Shown: positions 17,609 to 26,358 of the stretch, one piece after another
How positions within the stretch are numbered: position 1 is the first letter of the stretch
Layout: each line of letters opens with the position of its first letter
Source of the DNA: Acidiphilium sp. C61
Lineage (GTDB): Bacteria > Pseudomonadota > Alphaproteobacteria > Acetobacterales > Acetobacteraceae
DNA: 64,000 nucleotides
Assembly (NCBI RefSeq): GCF_902712915.1
Contig: NZ_CACTIA010000005.1
Span: forward strand, 3,136,501-3,200,500
Direction: 5' to 3'
Translations under genes and position numbers: made by a program
The notes under the pieces: model-generated
The model's database searches: none
The model's input: only the letters and a program-made list of their open reading frames with translations
What the model was told of the DNA's origin: nothing

Positions 17609-17690
17609 CGTCGCTGTCCGGTTTTGCATCCACCCACGCCCCGCCATCGGCTTCGAGCGCCGCAAGCGACCTCACGTACGAGATGACGCC

Positions 17691-17769
17691 CGGAACAATG
17701 CTCTATCTTGTCGATACCCGGAGCATCTTTACCCGATCGGATGACTCCCTCTGATCGGATGATTCTCCA
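17691..17769. repeat. Degenerate two-hairpin repeat, copy 3 (B-A order)
   Basis: The end of a B hairpin (CGGAACAATGCTCTA), the linker TCTTGTCGATACC, and an A hairpin with mutated ends (GAGCATCTTTACCCGATCGG ... CTGATCGGATGATTCTCC). It lies between the Hint protein gene and the oppositely oriented tRNA-Gly. Confidence 0.7.
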
Positions 17770-17875
17770 GCGAATGAGCCCCGCCACCCGAATCCGGTCA
17801 GACGAGGCGAAGCTGAATTTGCTCCAGCTGAATGCATTCTGTTTGGAACCCCCCAGACAAAGGGCCCCCAAAGCA

Positions 17876-17900
17876 AAAAGCGGCCCCGAAGGACCGCTCT
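17876..17900 (-). terminator. Rho-independent terminator downstream of tRNA-Gly
   Basis: Read on the minus strand, AGCGGTCC-TTCG-GGGCCGCT is followed by TTTT. The tetraloop hairpin lies 26 bases beyond the tRNA 3' end. Confidence 0.85.
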
Positions 17901-17926
17901 AAACCGCTGATTTCCTATAGAAAATC

Positions 17927-18001
17927 TGGAGCGGGCGAAGGGATTCGAACCCTCGACCACAACCTTGGCAAGGTTGTGCTCTACCCCTGAGCTACGCCCG
18001 C
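17927..18001 (-). tRNA. tRNA-Gly (anticodon GCC)
   Basis: The minus strand gives acceptor GCGGGCG, D arm GCTCAGGGGTAGAGC, anticodon stem-loop with TTGCCAA (anticodon GCC), T arm GGTTCGAATCC, the matching CGCCCGC, discriminator T and an encoded CCA. Confidence 0.97.
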
Positions 18002-18435
18002 GCTCCGTGAGGGGCTTTCTACTCAGCTTCGTGCAGCTTGGCAAGCGGGTCTCCTCTCCAAATTCGGGTAGCTGGTCAGCGCCGCATGTCTGCCTGTCCG
18101 CGCCCGCCTCGCATCGCGCCATGGCCCGGATATGGGCGCGCATGATCCTGGGAATTCAAGCCTGATACATTCGTGAACTCAAAACTCGTTTCGCTCTCGC
18201 GGCCGGGCAGGGCAGTCATCGAACGACATCTGAAATTTTTTTATTGAAAAAAGACAGGTCAAAATTCAATGAAATGAGGCCGGTCGGGCCGATCAACGCC
18301 ACCGATCGTGCCAGGCATCTCGCTCTGCTTTCCCCGTCTCGGAATGAATACCCATTTTTACTGTCTGTGCAAAAGGTTGCAATGCGGGCGCGGTTGCGAC
18401 AGGCTTGCTCAGTCGAATGACAAAAGGAGAACGCG
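18002..18435. other. Gene-free region between tRNA-Gly and the liv operon
   Basis: I see no credible gene here. It must hold the minus-strand promoter of tRNA-Gly and the plus-strand promoter of the liv operon. A T-run/A-run pair near 18235-18252 (TTTTTTT ATTG AAAAAA) is the only notable structure. Confidence 0.5.
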
Positions 18436-19581
18436 ATGGGACACAAAACGGGGATTGGGCTGGCATCGGCTTTCGCATTGGTGGCGGCGACCATTGCCGG
18501 CCATGCCGCCTCAGGGCCGATCAAGATCGGCGTGCAGGCGCCCATCACCGGCGCCTATGCCGATGAAGGGCAGGGCATCGAGAAGGCCGTGAAGCTGCTG
18601 GCCGAGCAGCAGAACGCCAAGGGCGGCCTGCTCGGCCGCAAGATCGAGGTCAAGGCCTGCGATGACGAAGGCAAGGCCTCCCAGGCGGCCATCTGCGCGC
18701 GCCAGCTGGTCAATGACGGCGTGGTCGCCGTGATCGGCTCCTACACCAGCGGCGCCGCCCTCGCGGCCGAGCCGATCTACGCGCGCTCGAACGTCATCCA
18801 GACCTCGGATGGCACCAGCAACAAGCTGCTCTCGCGCGGCTACAAGACCTGGTTCGGCAACGCGGCACCCAACAGCGCCGAGGCGAAGTTCACCGCGCAC
18901 TACATGGTCGATGCGCGCCACTTCAAGCGCATCGCGGTGCTGACCGACCATTCGAGCTTCGCCACCGGCCTCGCCGATGCGGTGATCCAGAACATCAAGG
19001 CCGACCATGGCAAGGTGGTCGACAAGGCCTTCATCTCCGCCGGCTCGCAGAATTTCACGCCGGTGCTGACCAAGCTGAAGGCGCTGAAGCCGGACGCGAT
19101 CTATTTCTCCGGCTATTACTCGGATGGCGGGCTGATCAAGGCGCAGATGGCCCAGCTCGGCATCACCGCGGCCTTCGTCGGCGGTGACGCCAACCAGAAC
19201 GTCGCCTTCGGCAAGATCGCCGGCTCCGCGGCGAAGGGCGCCATCATCGTCAACGTGCCCGGCCCGGAACAGCTTCCCTATCCCGCCGCCAAGGCCTTCG
19301 TCGCCGCCTACAAGGCGAAATATCACCAGAGCCCGCCTTCGGTGTTCACCCTCACCAATGCCGATGGCATGCGCGCGGTGATGCAGGCGATCGAGCAGAC
19401 CAAAAGCGTCAAGCCGGCGAAGCTCGAACATTACCTGCACAACATGAAGAGCTTCGATGGCCTGACCGGCCAGTTCCGCTGGAACGCCAAGGGCAAGCGC
19501 GTCGGCAGCCCGTTCACCGCCTTCGAGGTGAATGCCGACGGGAGCTACACGATCGTCTACCCGGCCCCCAAGGCTGGCTGA
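18436..19581 (+). CDS. livJ: Branched-chain amino-acid ABC transporter, periplasmic binding protein
   Basis: The ligand-binding subunit of a Liv-type (HAAT) importer. A cleavable signal peptide (hydrophobic, ending GHAAS at residue about 26) is followed by IKIGVQAPITGAYADEGQGI, the usual opening of type I periplasmic binding proteins. VVAVIGSYTSGAALAAEPIY and AIYFSGYYSDGGLIKAQMAQ are further family segments. Ligand is probably leucine, isoleucine or valine, although this family also binds amides and aromatic compounds. An AAAGGAGA ribosome site precedes the ATG. It heads the livJHMGF operon. Confidence 0.9.
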   Translation: MGHKTGIGLASAFALVAATIAGHAASGPIKIGVQAPITGAYADEGQGIEKAVKLLAEQQNAKGGLLGRKIEVKACDDEGKASQAAICARQLVNDGVVAVIGSYTSGAALAAEPIYARSNVIQTSDGTSNKLLSRGYKTWFGNAAPNSAEAKFTAHYMVDARHFKRIAVLTDHSSFATGLADAVIQNIKADHGKVVDKAFISAGSQNFTPVLTKLKALKPDAIYFSGYYSDGGLIKAQMAQLGITAAFVGGDANQNVAFGKIAGSAAKGAIIVNVPGPEQLPYPAAKAFVAAYKAKYHQSPPSVFTLTNADGMRAVMQAIEQTKSVKPAKLEHYLHNMKSFDGLTGQFRWNAKGKRVGSPFTAFEVNADGSYTIVYPAPKAG

Positions 19582-19612
19582 CGACCCGAGCGCGCGCGGA
19601 GGAGGCATCGCC

Positions 19613-20515
19613 ATGGGAACGTTCATCCAGCAGGTCTTCAACGGCCTGACGGTCGGAGGCATCTACGCCCTCATCGCGCTGGGCTACACGATGGTCTATG
19701 GCGTGATGCGCCTGATCAACTTCGCCCATGGCGATCTCTGCATCCTCGGCGCCTTCATCGGCCTGACCTTCCTCACCTCGCTCGGCGGTGCCGGCCATCC
19801 CGGCGCCGCCCTGCTGATCCTCGCCTTCGTCGCGGCGGTCGTGGTGGTGGCGGTCGCCGGCGTCGTGCTCGAACTCGCCGCCTACCGGCCGCTGCGCAAG
19901 GCGGATCGCCTCGCCGCCGTGGTCTCCGCACTCGGCGCGTCGTTGCTGATCGAGAACGGAATCATGCTGATCTGGAGCCCCCAGGTCAGCGTGTTTCCCT
20001 CCGGCCTGCTGCCGGCGATCACGTTTCACATCGCCGGCGCGTCGATCAGCTTCGTGCAGGTGATGATCATCCTCGTCTCCTTCCTGCTGATGGCGGCACT
20101 CTACCTGTTCGTGAACCACACCCGCTTCGGTACCGCGATCCGCGCCGCCGCGATCGACCAGGACGCCGCGCGGCTGATGGGCATCAACGTCAACCGCGTA
20201 ATCGCCAGCGTCTTCGTCATCGGCCCGGCGCTCGGCGCGGTGGGCGGGCTGTTCGTCGGCGTCTATTATCGCGAAGTCTATTTCACCATGGGCTGGACCT
20301 ACGGGCTCTATGCCTTCATCGCCGCCATTCTCGGCGGCATCGGCAACATCCCGGGGGCGATGCTCGGCGGCATCCTGCTCGGCCTCTTCAACGCCTTCGC
20401 CGCCGGCTATCTCTCAAGCTCCTGGCAGGACGCGATCACCTTCGCGCTGCTGATCGGAATCCTGCTGATCCGGCCTTCGGGAATCCTGGGCGAACGCGTC
20501 GCGGAGAAAGTGTGA
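19613..20515 (+). CDS. livH: Branched-chain amino-acid ABC transporter permease LivH
   Basis: One of two membrane subunits of the importer, about 300 residues and strongly hydrophobic. It begins FIQQVFNGLTVGGIYALIAL and shows MVYGVMRLINFAHGD, the LivH hallmark, and near the end AAILGGIGNIPGAMLGG, which contacts the ATPases. I start at ATG 19613 because GGAGGAGG lies just upstream; the open frame extends further back without similarity. The TGA stop overlaps the ATG of livM. Confidence 0.93.
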   Translation: MGTFIQQVFNGLTVGGIYALIALGYTMVYGVMRLINFAHGDLCILGAFIGLTFLTSLGGAGHPGAALLILAFVAAVVVVAVAGVVLELAAYRPLRKADRLAAVVSALGASLLIENGIMLIWSPQVSVFPSGLLPAITFHIAGASISFVQVMIILVSFLLMAALYLFVNHTRFGTAIRAAAIDQDAARLMGINVNRVIASVFVIGPALGAVGGLFVGVYYREVYFTMGWTYGLYAFIAAILGGIGNIPGAMLGGILLGLFNAFAAGYLSSSWQDAITFALLIGILLIRPSGILGERVAEKV

Positions 20516-21451
20516 TGAGCGCCACCGCAACCCGCAACACCGGCATCGCGGTCTGGATCCTCGGCCTGGCGCTGCCGCTCGCGCTGAACAGCGCCTGGGT
20601 CTCGGTCGCCGCGATCTTCGCGATCTATGGCATCGTCGCCTTGTCGGAAGACATCATTCTCGGCCGCGCCGGCATGTTCGACATGGGCCACGCCGTCTAT
20701 TTCGGCATCGGCGCCTATGTCACGGCAATCCTGAACGTCACCTTCAACTGGCCGATCTTCTTCACCATCCCCTTCGCCATCCTGCTCGCCGCCGCCTTCG
20801 GCGCCCTGCTCGCCGCCCCGCTGATCCGCCTGCGCGGCGACTATCTGCTGGTCGCCAGCATCGGCTTCAACGCGATCTTTGTCCTTGCGATGCAGAACGA
20901 CCTGTTCGGCCTCACCGGCGGGTCGGACGGCATCACCGGCATCGGCGTGCCCTCGCTGTTCGGCCTGCAGATCGAGAGCCAGAACGCGATGTTCTGGCTC
21001 GACTGGGTGGTGCTCGGCATCGTGCTGCTGTTGATGCGCAATCTCGACGGCTCCGAATTCGGCCGCGCGCTGCGCTATCTCAAGCAGGCTCAAGCAGGAC
21101 GAACTCGCCGCGACGACGATCGGCGTCAACCCGCGCAAGGTGAAAACGCTCGCCTTCGCCATCGGCGCCGGCCTCGCCGGCCTCGCCGGCACGCTGTTTG
21201 CGGTGCAGCTCTCCACCGTCAGCCCGTCCTCCTTCAAGTTCACCGAATCGGTGACGCTGTTCGCCATCGTCATCGTCGGCGGCCAGGGCTCGATCCCCGG
21301 CGTGCTGCTCGGCACCGCGCTGATGTTCGTCCTGCCCCAGGTCTTCCGCGACTTCGCCCAATACCGCTACCTGGTCTTCGGCTTCGCGATGATCCTGGTG
21401 ATGGTGCTGCGCCCGCAGGGGCTGTGGCCGCGGCGGGGGGCGCGGGCATGA
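20515..21451 (+). pseudogene. livM: Branched-chain amino-acid ABC permease LivM, frameshifted by a 10-bp duplication
   Basis: The second membrane subunit. The first 190 or so residues read normally (RAGMFDMGHAVYFGIGAYV, APLIRLRGDYLLVASIGFNA). At 21079-21098 the decamer CTCAAGCAGG occurs twice in tandem. Removing one copy restores the expected RYLKQDELAATTIGVNPRKV and joins to the intact 3' part, which is open to the TGA at 21451 (KTLAFAIGAGLAGLAGTLFA, IVGGQGSIPGVLLGTALMFV). With both copies present, translation shifts and runs on without a stop into livG in frame. Either the gene is broken or this is an assembly artefact. The true stop overlaps the livG ATG. Confidence 0.88.
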
Positions 21452-22233
21452 GCGCGCTGCTCGAACTCCAGGGGCTGGGCATCCGCTTCGGCGGGCTGCG
21501 CGCGGTCGACAAGCTCTCCTTCACCGTCGACAAGGGGCAGATCGTCGCCCTGATCGGCCCGAACGGCGCCGGCAAGACGACCGTGTTCAACATGATCACC
21601 GGCGTCTACCGGCCGACCGAGGGCAGCATCCGCTTCGAGGGCCAGGACATCACCGCCCGCCGCCCGCATCTCGTCGCCGCCGCCGGCATCATGCGGACCT
21701 TCCAGACGATCCGGCTGTTTCCCGAAATGTCGGTGCTGGAAAACGTCCGCGCCGGCTGCCACCTGCGGGTGCGCCAGCAATGGTGGCAGGGGCTGCTCAG
21801 CCTGCCATCGCAGCGGCGGGAGGAGGCGGCACTGGCCGAACGCGCGCACGACATCCTGCGCCGCCTCGATCTCGATTCTTTCGCCCATGACCGCGCGGTC
21901 TCGCTGCCCTATGGCGTGCAGCGCCGCGTCGAGCTGGCCCGCACGCTGGCGGCCGATCCCAAGATGATCATTCTCGACGAGCCGGCCGCCGGCCTGAACG
22001 ACAATGAATCCGCCGCCCTCAGCGAGACGATCTTCGGCATCCGCGACAGCGGCATCACCGTGCTGCTGGTCGAGCACGACATGAACGTGGTGATGAGCGT
22101 CGCCGACAAGATCGTGGTGATCAATTTCGGCCAGAAGATCGCCGAGGGCGGGCCGGACGACATCCGCAACGACACGCAGGTGATCGAGGCCTATCTCGGG
22201 CGCGATGACGACGAGGAGGAGGGCGTATCGTGA
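21448..22233 (+). CDS. livG: Branched-chain amino-acid ABC transporter ATPase LivG
   Basis: The first of two ATPases of the importer, 261 residues. Walker A GPNGAGKTT is at residues about 37-45, Q-loop in MRTFQTIRLFPEMSVLENV, signature-equivalent SLPYGVQRRVELARTLA, Walker B MIILDEPAAGLND and H-loop LVEHDMNVVMSVAD. Length and motifs match LivG rather than LivF. The ATG overlaps the intended livM stop by ATGA. A longer open frame beginning in livM is produced by the frameshift and is not the native start. Confidence 0.92.
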   Translation: MSALLELQGLGIRFGGLRAVDKLSFTVDKGQIVALIGPNGAGKTTVFNMITGVYRPTEGSIRFEGQDITARRPHLVAAAGIMRTFQTIRLFPEMSVLENVRAGCHLRVRQQWWQGLLSLPSQRREEAALAERAHDILRRLDLDSFAHDRAVSLPYGVQRRVELARTLAADPKMIILDEPAAGLNDNESAALSETIFGIRDSGITVLLVEHDMNVVMSVADKIVVINFGQKIAEGGPDDIRNDTQVIEAYLGRDDDEEEGVS

Positions 22234-22952
22234 GCCTGCTCGAAATCGCCGACCTCAAGGTCAATTACGGACAGATCGAGGCGCTGAAAGGCGTCTCGCT
22301 GCGGGTGGAACAGCGCGAGATCGTGGCGATCCTCGGTGCCAACGGCGCCGGCAAGACCACGCTGATGCGCACGATCTCGGGGCTGCTGTCGCCGCGCAGC
22401 GGGTCGGTGATCTTCGAGGGGACCGACATCACCCGCATGGGGGCGGACCGCATCGTCCGCCTCGGCATCGCCCAGTCGCCCGAGGGGCGGCGGGTGTTCG
22501 GCACGCTGAGCGTGATGGAGAATCTCCGCCTCGGCGCCTTCACCCGCCCGGCGGGCGAGGTCGCCGGCTCGCTCGACTTCGTGCTGGAGATGTTCCCCCG
22601 CCTCGCCGAGCGGCGCGGCCAGCTCGCCGGCACGATGTCCGGCGGCGAGCAGCAGATGCTGGCGATCGGCCGGGCGCTGATGGCGAAGCCGCGCCTGCTG
22701 CTGCTCGACGAGCCGAGCCTCGGCCTCGCGCCGATCATCGTGCAGGGCATTTTCCGCACCCTGCGCGAGATCGCGAATAGCGGCGTCACCATCCTCATCG
22801 TCGAGCAGAACGCCCGCAGCGCGCTGAAACTCGCCGATCGCGGCTACGTGCTCGAAGTCGGTCGCTTCGTCATCGAGGACGACGCGAAAACGCTGCTGAC
22901 CTCGCCCGAGGTGCAGGCCGCCTATCTCGGCGGCGAGCGCAAGAAACCCTGA
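22230..22952 (+). CDS. livF: Branched-chain amino-acid ABC transporter ATPase LivF
   Basis: The second ATPase, 240 residues. Walker A GANGAGKTT, Q-loop region IAQSPEGRRVFGTLSVMENL (typical of LivF), signature MSGGEQQMLAIGRAL, Walker B LLLLDEPSLGLAP and H-loop LIVEQNARSALKLADRGYV are all intact. The start is a GTG overlapping the livG stop (GTGA). The gene ends the operon and converges on the PPK2 gene with seven bases between stops. Confidence 0.93.
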   Translation: MSLLEIADLKVNYGQIEALKGVSLRVEQREIVAILGANGAGKTTLMRTISGLLSPRSGSVIFEGTDITRMGADRIVRLGIAQSPEGRRVFGTLSVMENLRLGAFTRPAGEVAGSLDFVLEMFPRLAERRGQLAGTMSGGEQQMLAIGRALMAKPRLLLLDEPSLGLAPIIVQGIFRTLREIANSGVTILIVEQNARSALKLADRGYVLEVGRFVIEDDAKTLLTSPEVQAAYLGGERKKP

Positions 22953-22964
22953 CGCGCCGTCAGG
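22948..22964. terminator. Small hairpin containing both convergent stop codons
   Basis: CCTGAC-GCGCC-GTCAGG is a perfect 6-bp stem. The left arm contains the livF TGA and the right arm the complement of the PPK2 TGA. It is too short to be sure of termination in either direction. Confidence 0.45.
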
Positions 22965-23832
22965 ATTTCGCGAGGTCCTTGCGGATGCTGGCGAGCTCCT
23001 TCTTCCGCTTGCCGCTCACCTCGGGATAGCTCATGTCCAGCTCCTGCATCGTCTCCAGCAGGATGTTCGAGATGATCAGGCGGGCGTTGTGTTTGTCGTC
23101 CGCCGGCACCGCGTACCAGGGCGCGTTCACCGTGCTGGTCGCGTTCAGGCAATCCTGATACGCTTCCATGTAATCCTTCCAGTATTTCCGCTCCTCGACA
23201 TCGGCGGTGCTGAACTTCCAGTTCTTCGAGGGATCGTCGATCCGGTCGATCAGCCGGCGCAACTGCTCCTCCTTCGAGAGGTGCAGGAAGATCTTGACGA
23301 TCTTCGTGCCGTTTCCCGACAGATGGCGTTCGAAATCGTTGATCGAGCGATAGCGATGATCCCAGATCGAGCTGGCCTCCTTCGGCGGCGCCGGCACGCC
23401 CTCGTTGGCGAGGATCTCGGGATGCACGCGCGCGATCAGCACCTCCTCGTAATAGGAGCGGTTGAAGATGCCGATCCGCCCGCGCTCGGGCAGGTCGCGC
23501 GTCGTGCGCCAGAGGAAATCGTGCTGGAGTTCGACCGCACTCGGATGCTTGAAGCTGAACACCTGGCAGCCTTGCGGGTTCACGCCGGACATCACGTGCT
23601 TGATCGCGCCATCCTTGCCGGCCGCGTCCATCGCCTGGAAAATGACAAGCACGGCATGGCGGTTCGAGGCGTAGAGCAGTTGCTGCATCTCGCTGAGCCG
23701 CTTGATGTGATCGTCGAGTTCCGCGCGATAGTCGCTCTTGGAGTCAAAGAGCGGATCGACCGCGGTCGGCCAGGACGACAGGTCGACCGGAACGCTCGGG
23801 TGAATGCGGAATTGTCGGGAATTGATGGTCAT
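22960..23832 (-). CDS. Polyphosphate kinase 2 family protein
   Basis: PPK2 enzymes use polyphosphate to phosphorylate nucleoside mono- or diphosphates. The P-loop is in [20 protein letters not shown], the lid region has [19 protein letters not shown], and the conserved [20 protein letters not shown] follows. Length (290 residues) fits a single-domain PPK2. Whether it is ADP- or AMP-directed, or class III with both, cannot be told by eye. The ATG at 23832 has GGAG upstream. A short hairpin repeat lies in its leader, 16 bases before the start. Confidence 0.92.
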   Translation of the reverse strand: MTINSRQFRIHPSVPVDLSSWPTAVDPLFDSKSDYRAELDDHIKRLSEMQQLLYASNRHAVLVIFQAMDAAGKDGAIKHVMSGVNPQGCQVFSFKHPSAVELQHDFLWRTTRDLPERGRIGIFNRSYYEEVLIARVHPEILANEGVPAPPKEASSIWDHRYRSINDFERHLSGNGTKIVKIFLHLSKEEQLRRLIDRIDDPSKNWKFSTADVEERKYWKDYMEAYQDCLNATSTVNAPWYAVPADDKHNARLIISNILLETMQELDMSYPEVSGKRKKELASIRKDLAKS

Positions 23833-23848
23833 GGCGACACTCCGGGCG

Positions 23849-23880
23849 AGAGCATCATATGATCAGGTAAAGATGCTCTA
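23849..23880. repeat. Short hairpin-A repeat in the PPK2 leader, copy 4
   Basis: AGAGCATCATATGATCAGGT then AAAGATGCTCTA: the terminal arms of hairpin A are intact but most of the central stem is lost. The usual linker TCTTGCTGATAACCAGAGCA follows to about 23900. Confidence 0.7.
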
Positions 23881-23953
23881 TCTTGCTGATAACCAGAGCA
23901 TCACACTGGGCCGCTGCCGGAAGCGTGTCAAAGCCCGGCCGGATCGCTCCCGA

Positions 23954-24076
23954 TCAGGAAAAGAAGGGCAGGATGATCAGCGCCAGGCCGGTGGCCAACA
24001 GAAAGCGCGGCGACAAGCCGAGCAGAGAGTGTCGGCGTAAAAAGATCTTGCGGCGTGGCGGAAACGTCGTGTTCAT
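23954..24076 (-). CDS. Small membrane protein candidate, 40 residues
   Basis: A short open frame on the minus strand starting ATG at 24076. It begins MNTTFPPRRKIFLRRHSLLG and continues with a hydrophobic stretch rich in Leu, Ala, Ile and Phe (FLLATGLALIILPFFS). A basic N-terminus and one membrane segment make it look like a small inner-membrane protein. It precedes the PPK2 gene on the same strand. No strong ribosome site is seen and I do not recognise a family. On its upstream side, 24080-24190 is AT-rich, with the palindrome TTAACGTTAA at 24149-24158. Confidence 0.35.
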   Translation of the reverse strand: MNTTFPPRRKIFLRRHSLLGLSPRFLLATGLALIILPFFS

Positions 24077-24308
24077 GTGATCTCGAGCCCAGTCAAATGT
24101 ATAAAAGTTAAAAAGTGCTCAATAATTTTACATTTTTGGATAGATTTATTAACGTTAATTAGAGCGATTCCCGGCCTCGCGCAAATGGTAAATATCCCGT
24201 TTCAGCGTGTTGAACCCGCCGCGGTCCTGCGCGTTTCCCCCGCCCGGCCTTGTGCCCCGTTGCCGGCTGGCGCATCCTCCGCTCGCCATCTGTATCGGGG
24301 GAGGAATG

Positions 24309-25472
24309 ATGACAGGGGATCAGCAATTTCGCCTGAACATTCCCGAAACCGCGCTCGACGATCTGCGCCAGCGTCTCCTGCGCACAAGGCTGCCGGACGA
24401 AGCGCCCGGCGCGCCCTGGGCGTTCGGCACCGATGTCGCCTATCTGCGCGACCTCGCATCCTATTGGGCAACCGGGTTCGATTGGCGCGCCCAGGAAGCC
24501 GCGCTCAACGAGTTCCCGCAATTCCGCATCGAGATCGACGGTGAGCCACTGCATTTCCTGCATGTGGAAGGGCGCGGCCCGTCGCCCATGCCGCTGCTGC
24601 TGATGCATGGCTGGCCCGGTTCCGTCTTCGAGTTTCTCGACATCATCCCCCGCCTCACCGATCCCGCCCGCTTCGGCGGCGATCCTGCCGATGCCTGCAC
24701 GGTGGTGGCGCCGTCGCTGCCGGGCTTCGCCCTCTCGTTCCGTCCCGGCCAGCCCCGCCACGGCGTCCCCGGCATGGCGGACATCCTGGCCCGGCTGATG
24801 ACGGATGTGCTCGGCTACCGGCGGTTCGGCGCGCAAGGCGGCGACTGGGGGGCCGGCGTCGCCAGCCGGCTCGCCGTCGTGCATCCCCACCGCCTACTCG
24901 GCATTCACCTGAATTACCTGATGGCCGCCCGCCACGCGATTTCCCCATCCCCCGACAATACCGACGCCGAGCGGCGCTATCTCGCCAGCCTCGATGACTG
25001 GACGCGCGAGGAAACCGCCTACACGATCATCCAGGGCACCAAGCCGCAGACCCTCGCCTTCGCGCTGGCCGATTCGCCCGCCGGGCTTGCGGCATGGATG
25101 GTGGAGAAGTTCCGCACCTGGTCGGATTGCGGCGGCGTCATCGAGCGCGCGATCGATCGCGACCGCATGCTCGCGAACATCGCGCTCTACTGGTTCACCG
25201 GCGCCATCGGCTCGTCCTTCTGGCCCTATTACGCCCGCGCCCATGGCAGCGTGATCCAGCCGCCCGGCACCACGATCGACGTGCCGATGGGCTATGCCGA
25301 ATTCCCGCATGAAATCCTGCGCCCGCCGCGTTCTGTCGCCGCCCGCGTCTTCACCGACATAAGGCGCTGGACGGTGATGGAGCGGGGAGGGCACTTCGCC
25401 GCGATGGAACAGCCGGACCTGCTGGCCGAGGATATTCTCGCCTTCTTCAATCCGCTGCGCGCGCCGTCCTGA
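24309..25472 (+). CDS. Epoxide hydrolase (alpha/beta hydrolase with EHN domain)
   Basis: An enzyme that opens epoxides with water. The N-terminal EHN region includes NIPETALDDLRQRLLRTRLP and continues to YWATGFDWRAQEAALNEFPQ. The hydrolase core shows the oxyanion motif LLMHGWPGSVFEF, the nucleophile Asp in AQGGDWGAGVASRLAV and the catalytic His in MERGGHFAAMEQP. About 387 residues, normal for microsomal-type bacterial epoxide hydrolases. I chose the second ATG of the ATGATG pair because the GGGAGG motif is then well spaced. The long upstream open frame has no similarity. Substrate unknown. Confidence 0.88.
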   Translation: MTGDQQFRLNIPETALDDLRQRLLRTRLPDEAPGAPWAFGTDVAYLRDLASYWATGFDWRAQEAALNEFPQFRIEIDGEPLHFLHVEGRGPSPMPLLLMHGWPGSVFEFLDIIPRLTDPARFGGDPADACTVVAPSLPGFALSFRPGQPRHGVPGMADILARLMTDVLGYRRFGAQGGDWGAGVASRLAVVHPHRLLGIHLNYLMAARHAISPSPDNTDAERRYLASLDDWTREETAYTIIQGTKPQTLAFALADSPAGLAAWMVEKFRTWSDCGGVIERAIDRDRMLANIALYWFTGAIGSSFWPYYARAHGSVIQPPGTTIDVPMGYAEFPHEILRPPRSVAARVFTDIRRWTVMERGGHFAAMEQPDLLAEDILAFFNPLRAPS

Positions 25473-25489
25473 ACGCAGCCGGCCGGCTG

Positions 25490-25593
25490 GAGCATCTTCC
25501 GATCCATCCGGATCGGATGTCGTGCTCTATCTTGTTGATAATTAGAGCATCTTTATCCGATCAGATGTTTCCATCCGATCGGATGACGCTCTA
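25490..25593. repeat. Two-hairpin repeat, copy 5 (B-A order), in a convergent gap
   Basis: Hairpin B (GAGCATCTTCCGATCCATCC / GGATCGGATGTCGTGCTCTA), linker TCTTGTTGATAAT, hairpin A (TAGAGCATCTTTATCCGATC ... GATCGGATGACGCTCTA). The final CTA is the reverse complement of the TAG stop of the gene on the minus strand. Confidence 0.88.
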
Positions 25594-26214
25594 GCCGCCC
25601 TCCATCCGCTCCAGCCGGGCGCGCAGCCGCGCCAGCGTGGCCGGCAGGTCGATCCGCATGGTGCTGAGAATCTCCAGCCCTTCATCGGCCTTGGGGTCGC
25701 GCGGCGCAATCCGCGCCGCATGAACGGCAAGACGCCGGTCCCGCCGGCGCAGCAATGCGGCGAGCTGCGGACGATACAGCCGGAACAGCGCGCCGAGCGC
25801 CTTGTTGACATCCCGATCCCCCGGCGCCTCCGGCCAGGCCATGCGGTGCAGTTGCGGGATCAGGCGGTCCGCCGGCACATAATCGTCATTGGTGACCCAG
25901 CGATTGGTGGTGAACATCCTGGCGGGGCGGCCATGGTCATCGAGGCCGATGGCAACGACATGCGTCATCCCCGCCTTGCTCTTCCGGCGCAGGAAGCAAT
26001 GGATGTGCCCGCTCTCGATCGGCCCGCGATGGGCATGGAAATAATACTGCGCCCCGGTCAGCTTATCGCGAATATCATCGGGCGGATAATGCTCGAACGC
26101 GACGAACGGCGCCGTCCCGAGCAGGGCGGTCACCAGATTGCGGCCCGATGATTCGATCTCGCCCAGGGCCGCAACGAGATCGACCGCCGCTTCCGCACGC
26201 TCCTCGAACCTCAC
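25591..26214 (-). CDS. Conserved protein of unknown function (DUF6969-like)
   Basis: A 207-residue protein with a conserved-looking central block FEHYPPDDIRDKLTGAQYYF then HAHRGPIESGHIHCFLR, rich in His and aromatic residues, which I associate with DUF6969. The C-terminal third is Arg/Leu-rich and helical. No signal peptide or membrane segment is seen. Start is GTG at 26214. The TAG stop is provided by the end of the adjoining two-hairpin repeat. No function can be assigned; the family label is from memory and should be treated as tentative. Confidence 0.65.
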   Translation of the reverse strand: MRFEERAEAAVDLVAALGEIESSGRNLVTALLGTAPFVAFEHYPPDDIRDKLTGAQYYFHAHRGPIESGHIHCFLRRKSKAGMTHVVAIGLDDHGRPARMFTTNRWVTNDDYVPADRLIPQLHRMAWPEAPGDRDVNKALGALFRLYRPQLAALLRRRDRRLAVHAARIAPRDPKADEGLEILSTMRIDLPATLARLRARLERMEGG

Positions 26215-26358
26215 GGCGCGCTCGGCCTGTCATCGCTGCCGGTTGTCATCCTTCCTCCCGCGACACCAGCCGGGGTGCGGGCCGGGGCAGGGCGCCGATC
26301 GCAGCGCCGCGATCGCAGCGCCCCTGCCGCACCTCCATCCCCCGGCCGGCCTCTGGCG

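Noticed and set aside
20512..22233. A native LivM-LivG fusion protein
   Set aside because: The middle part is out-of-frame livM sequence; the true LivM continuation exists in another frame and a 10-bp duplication explains the shift.
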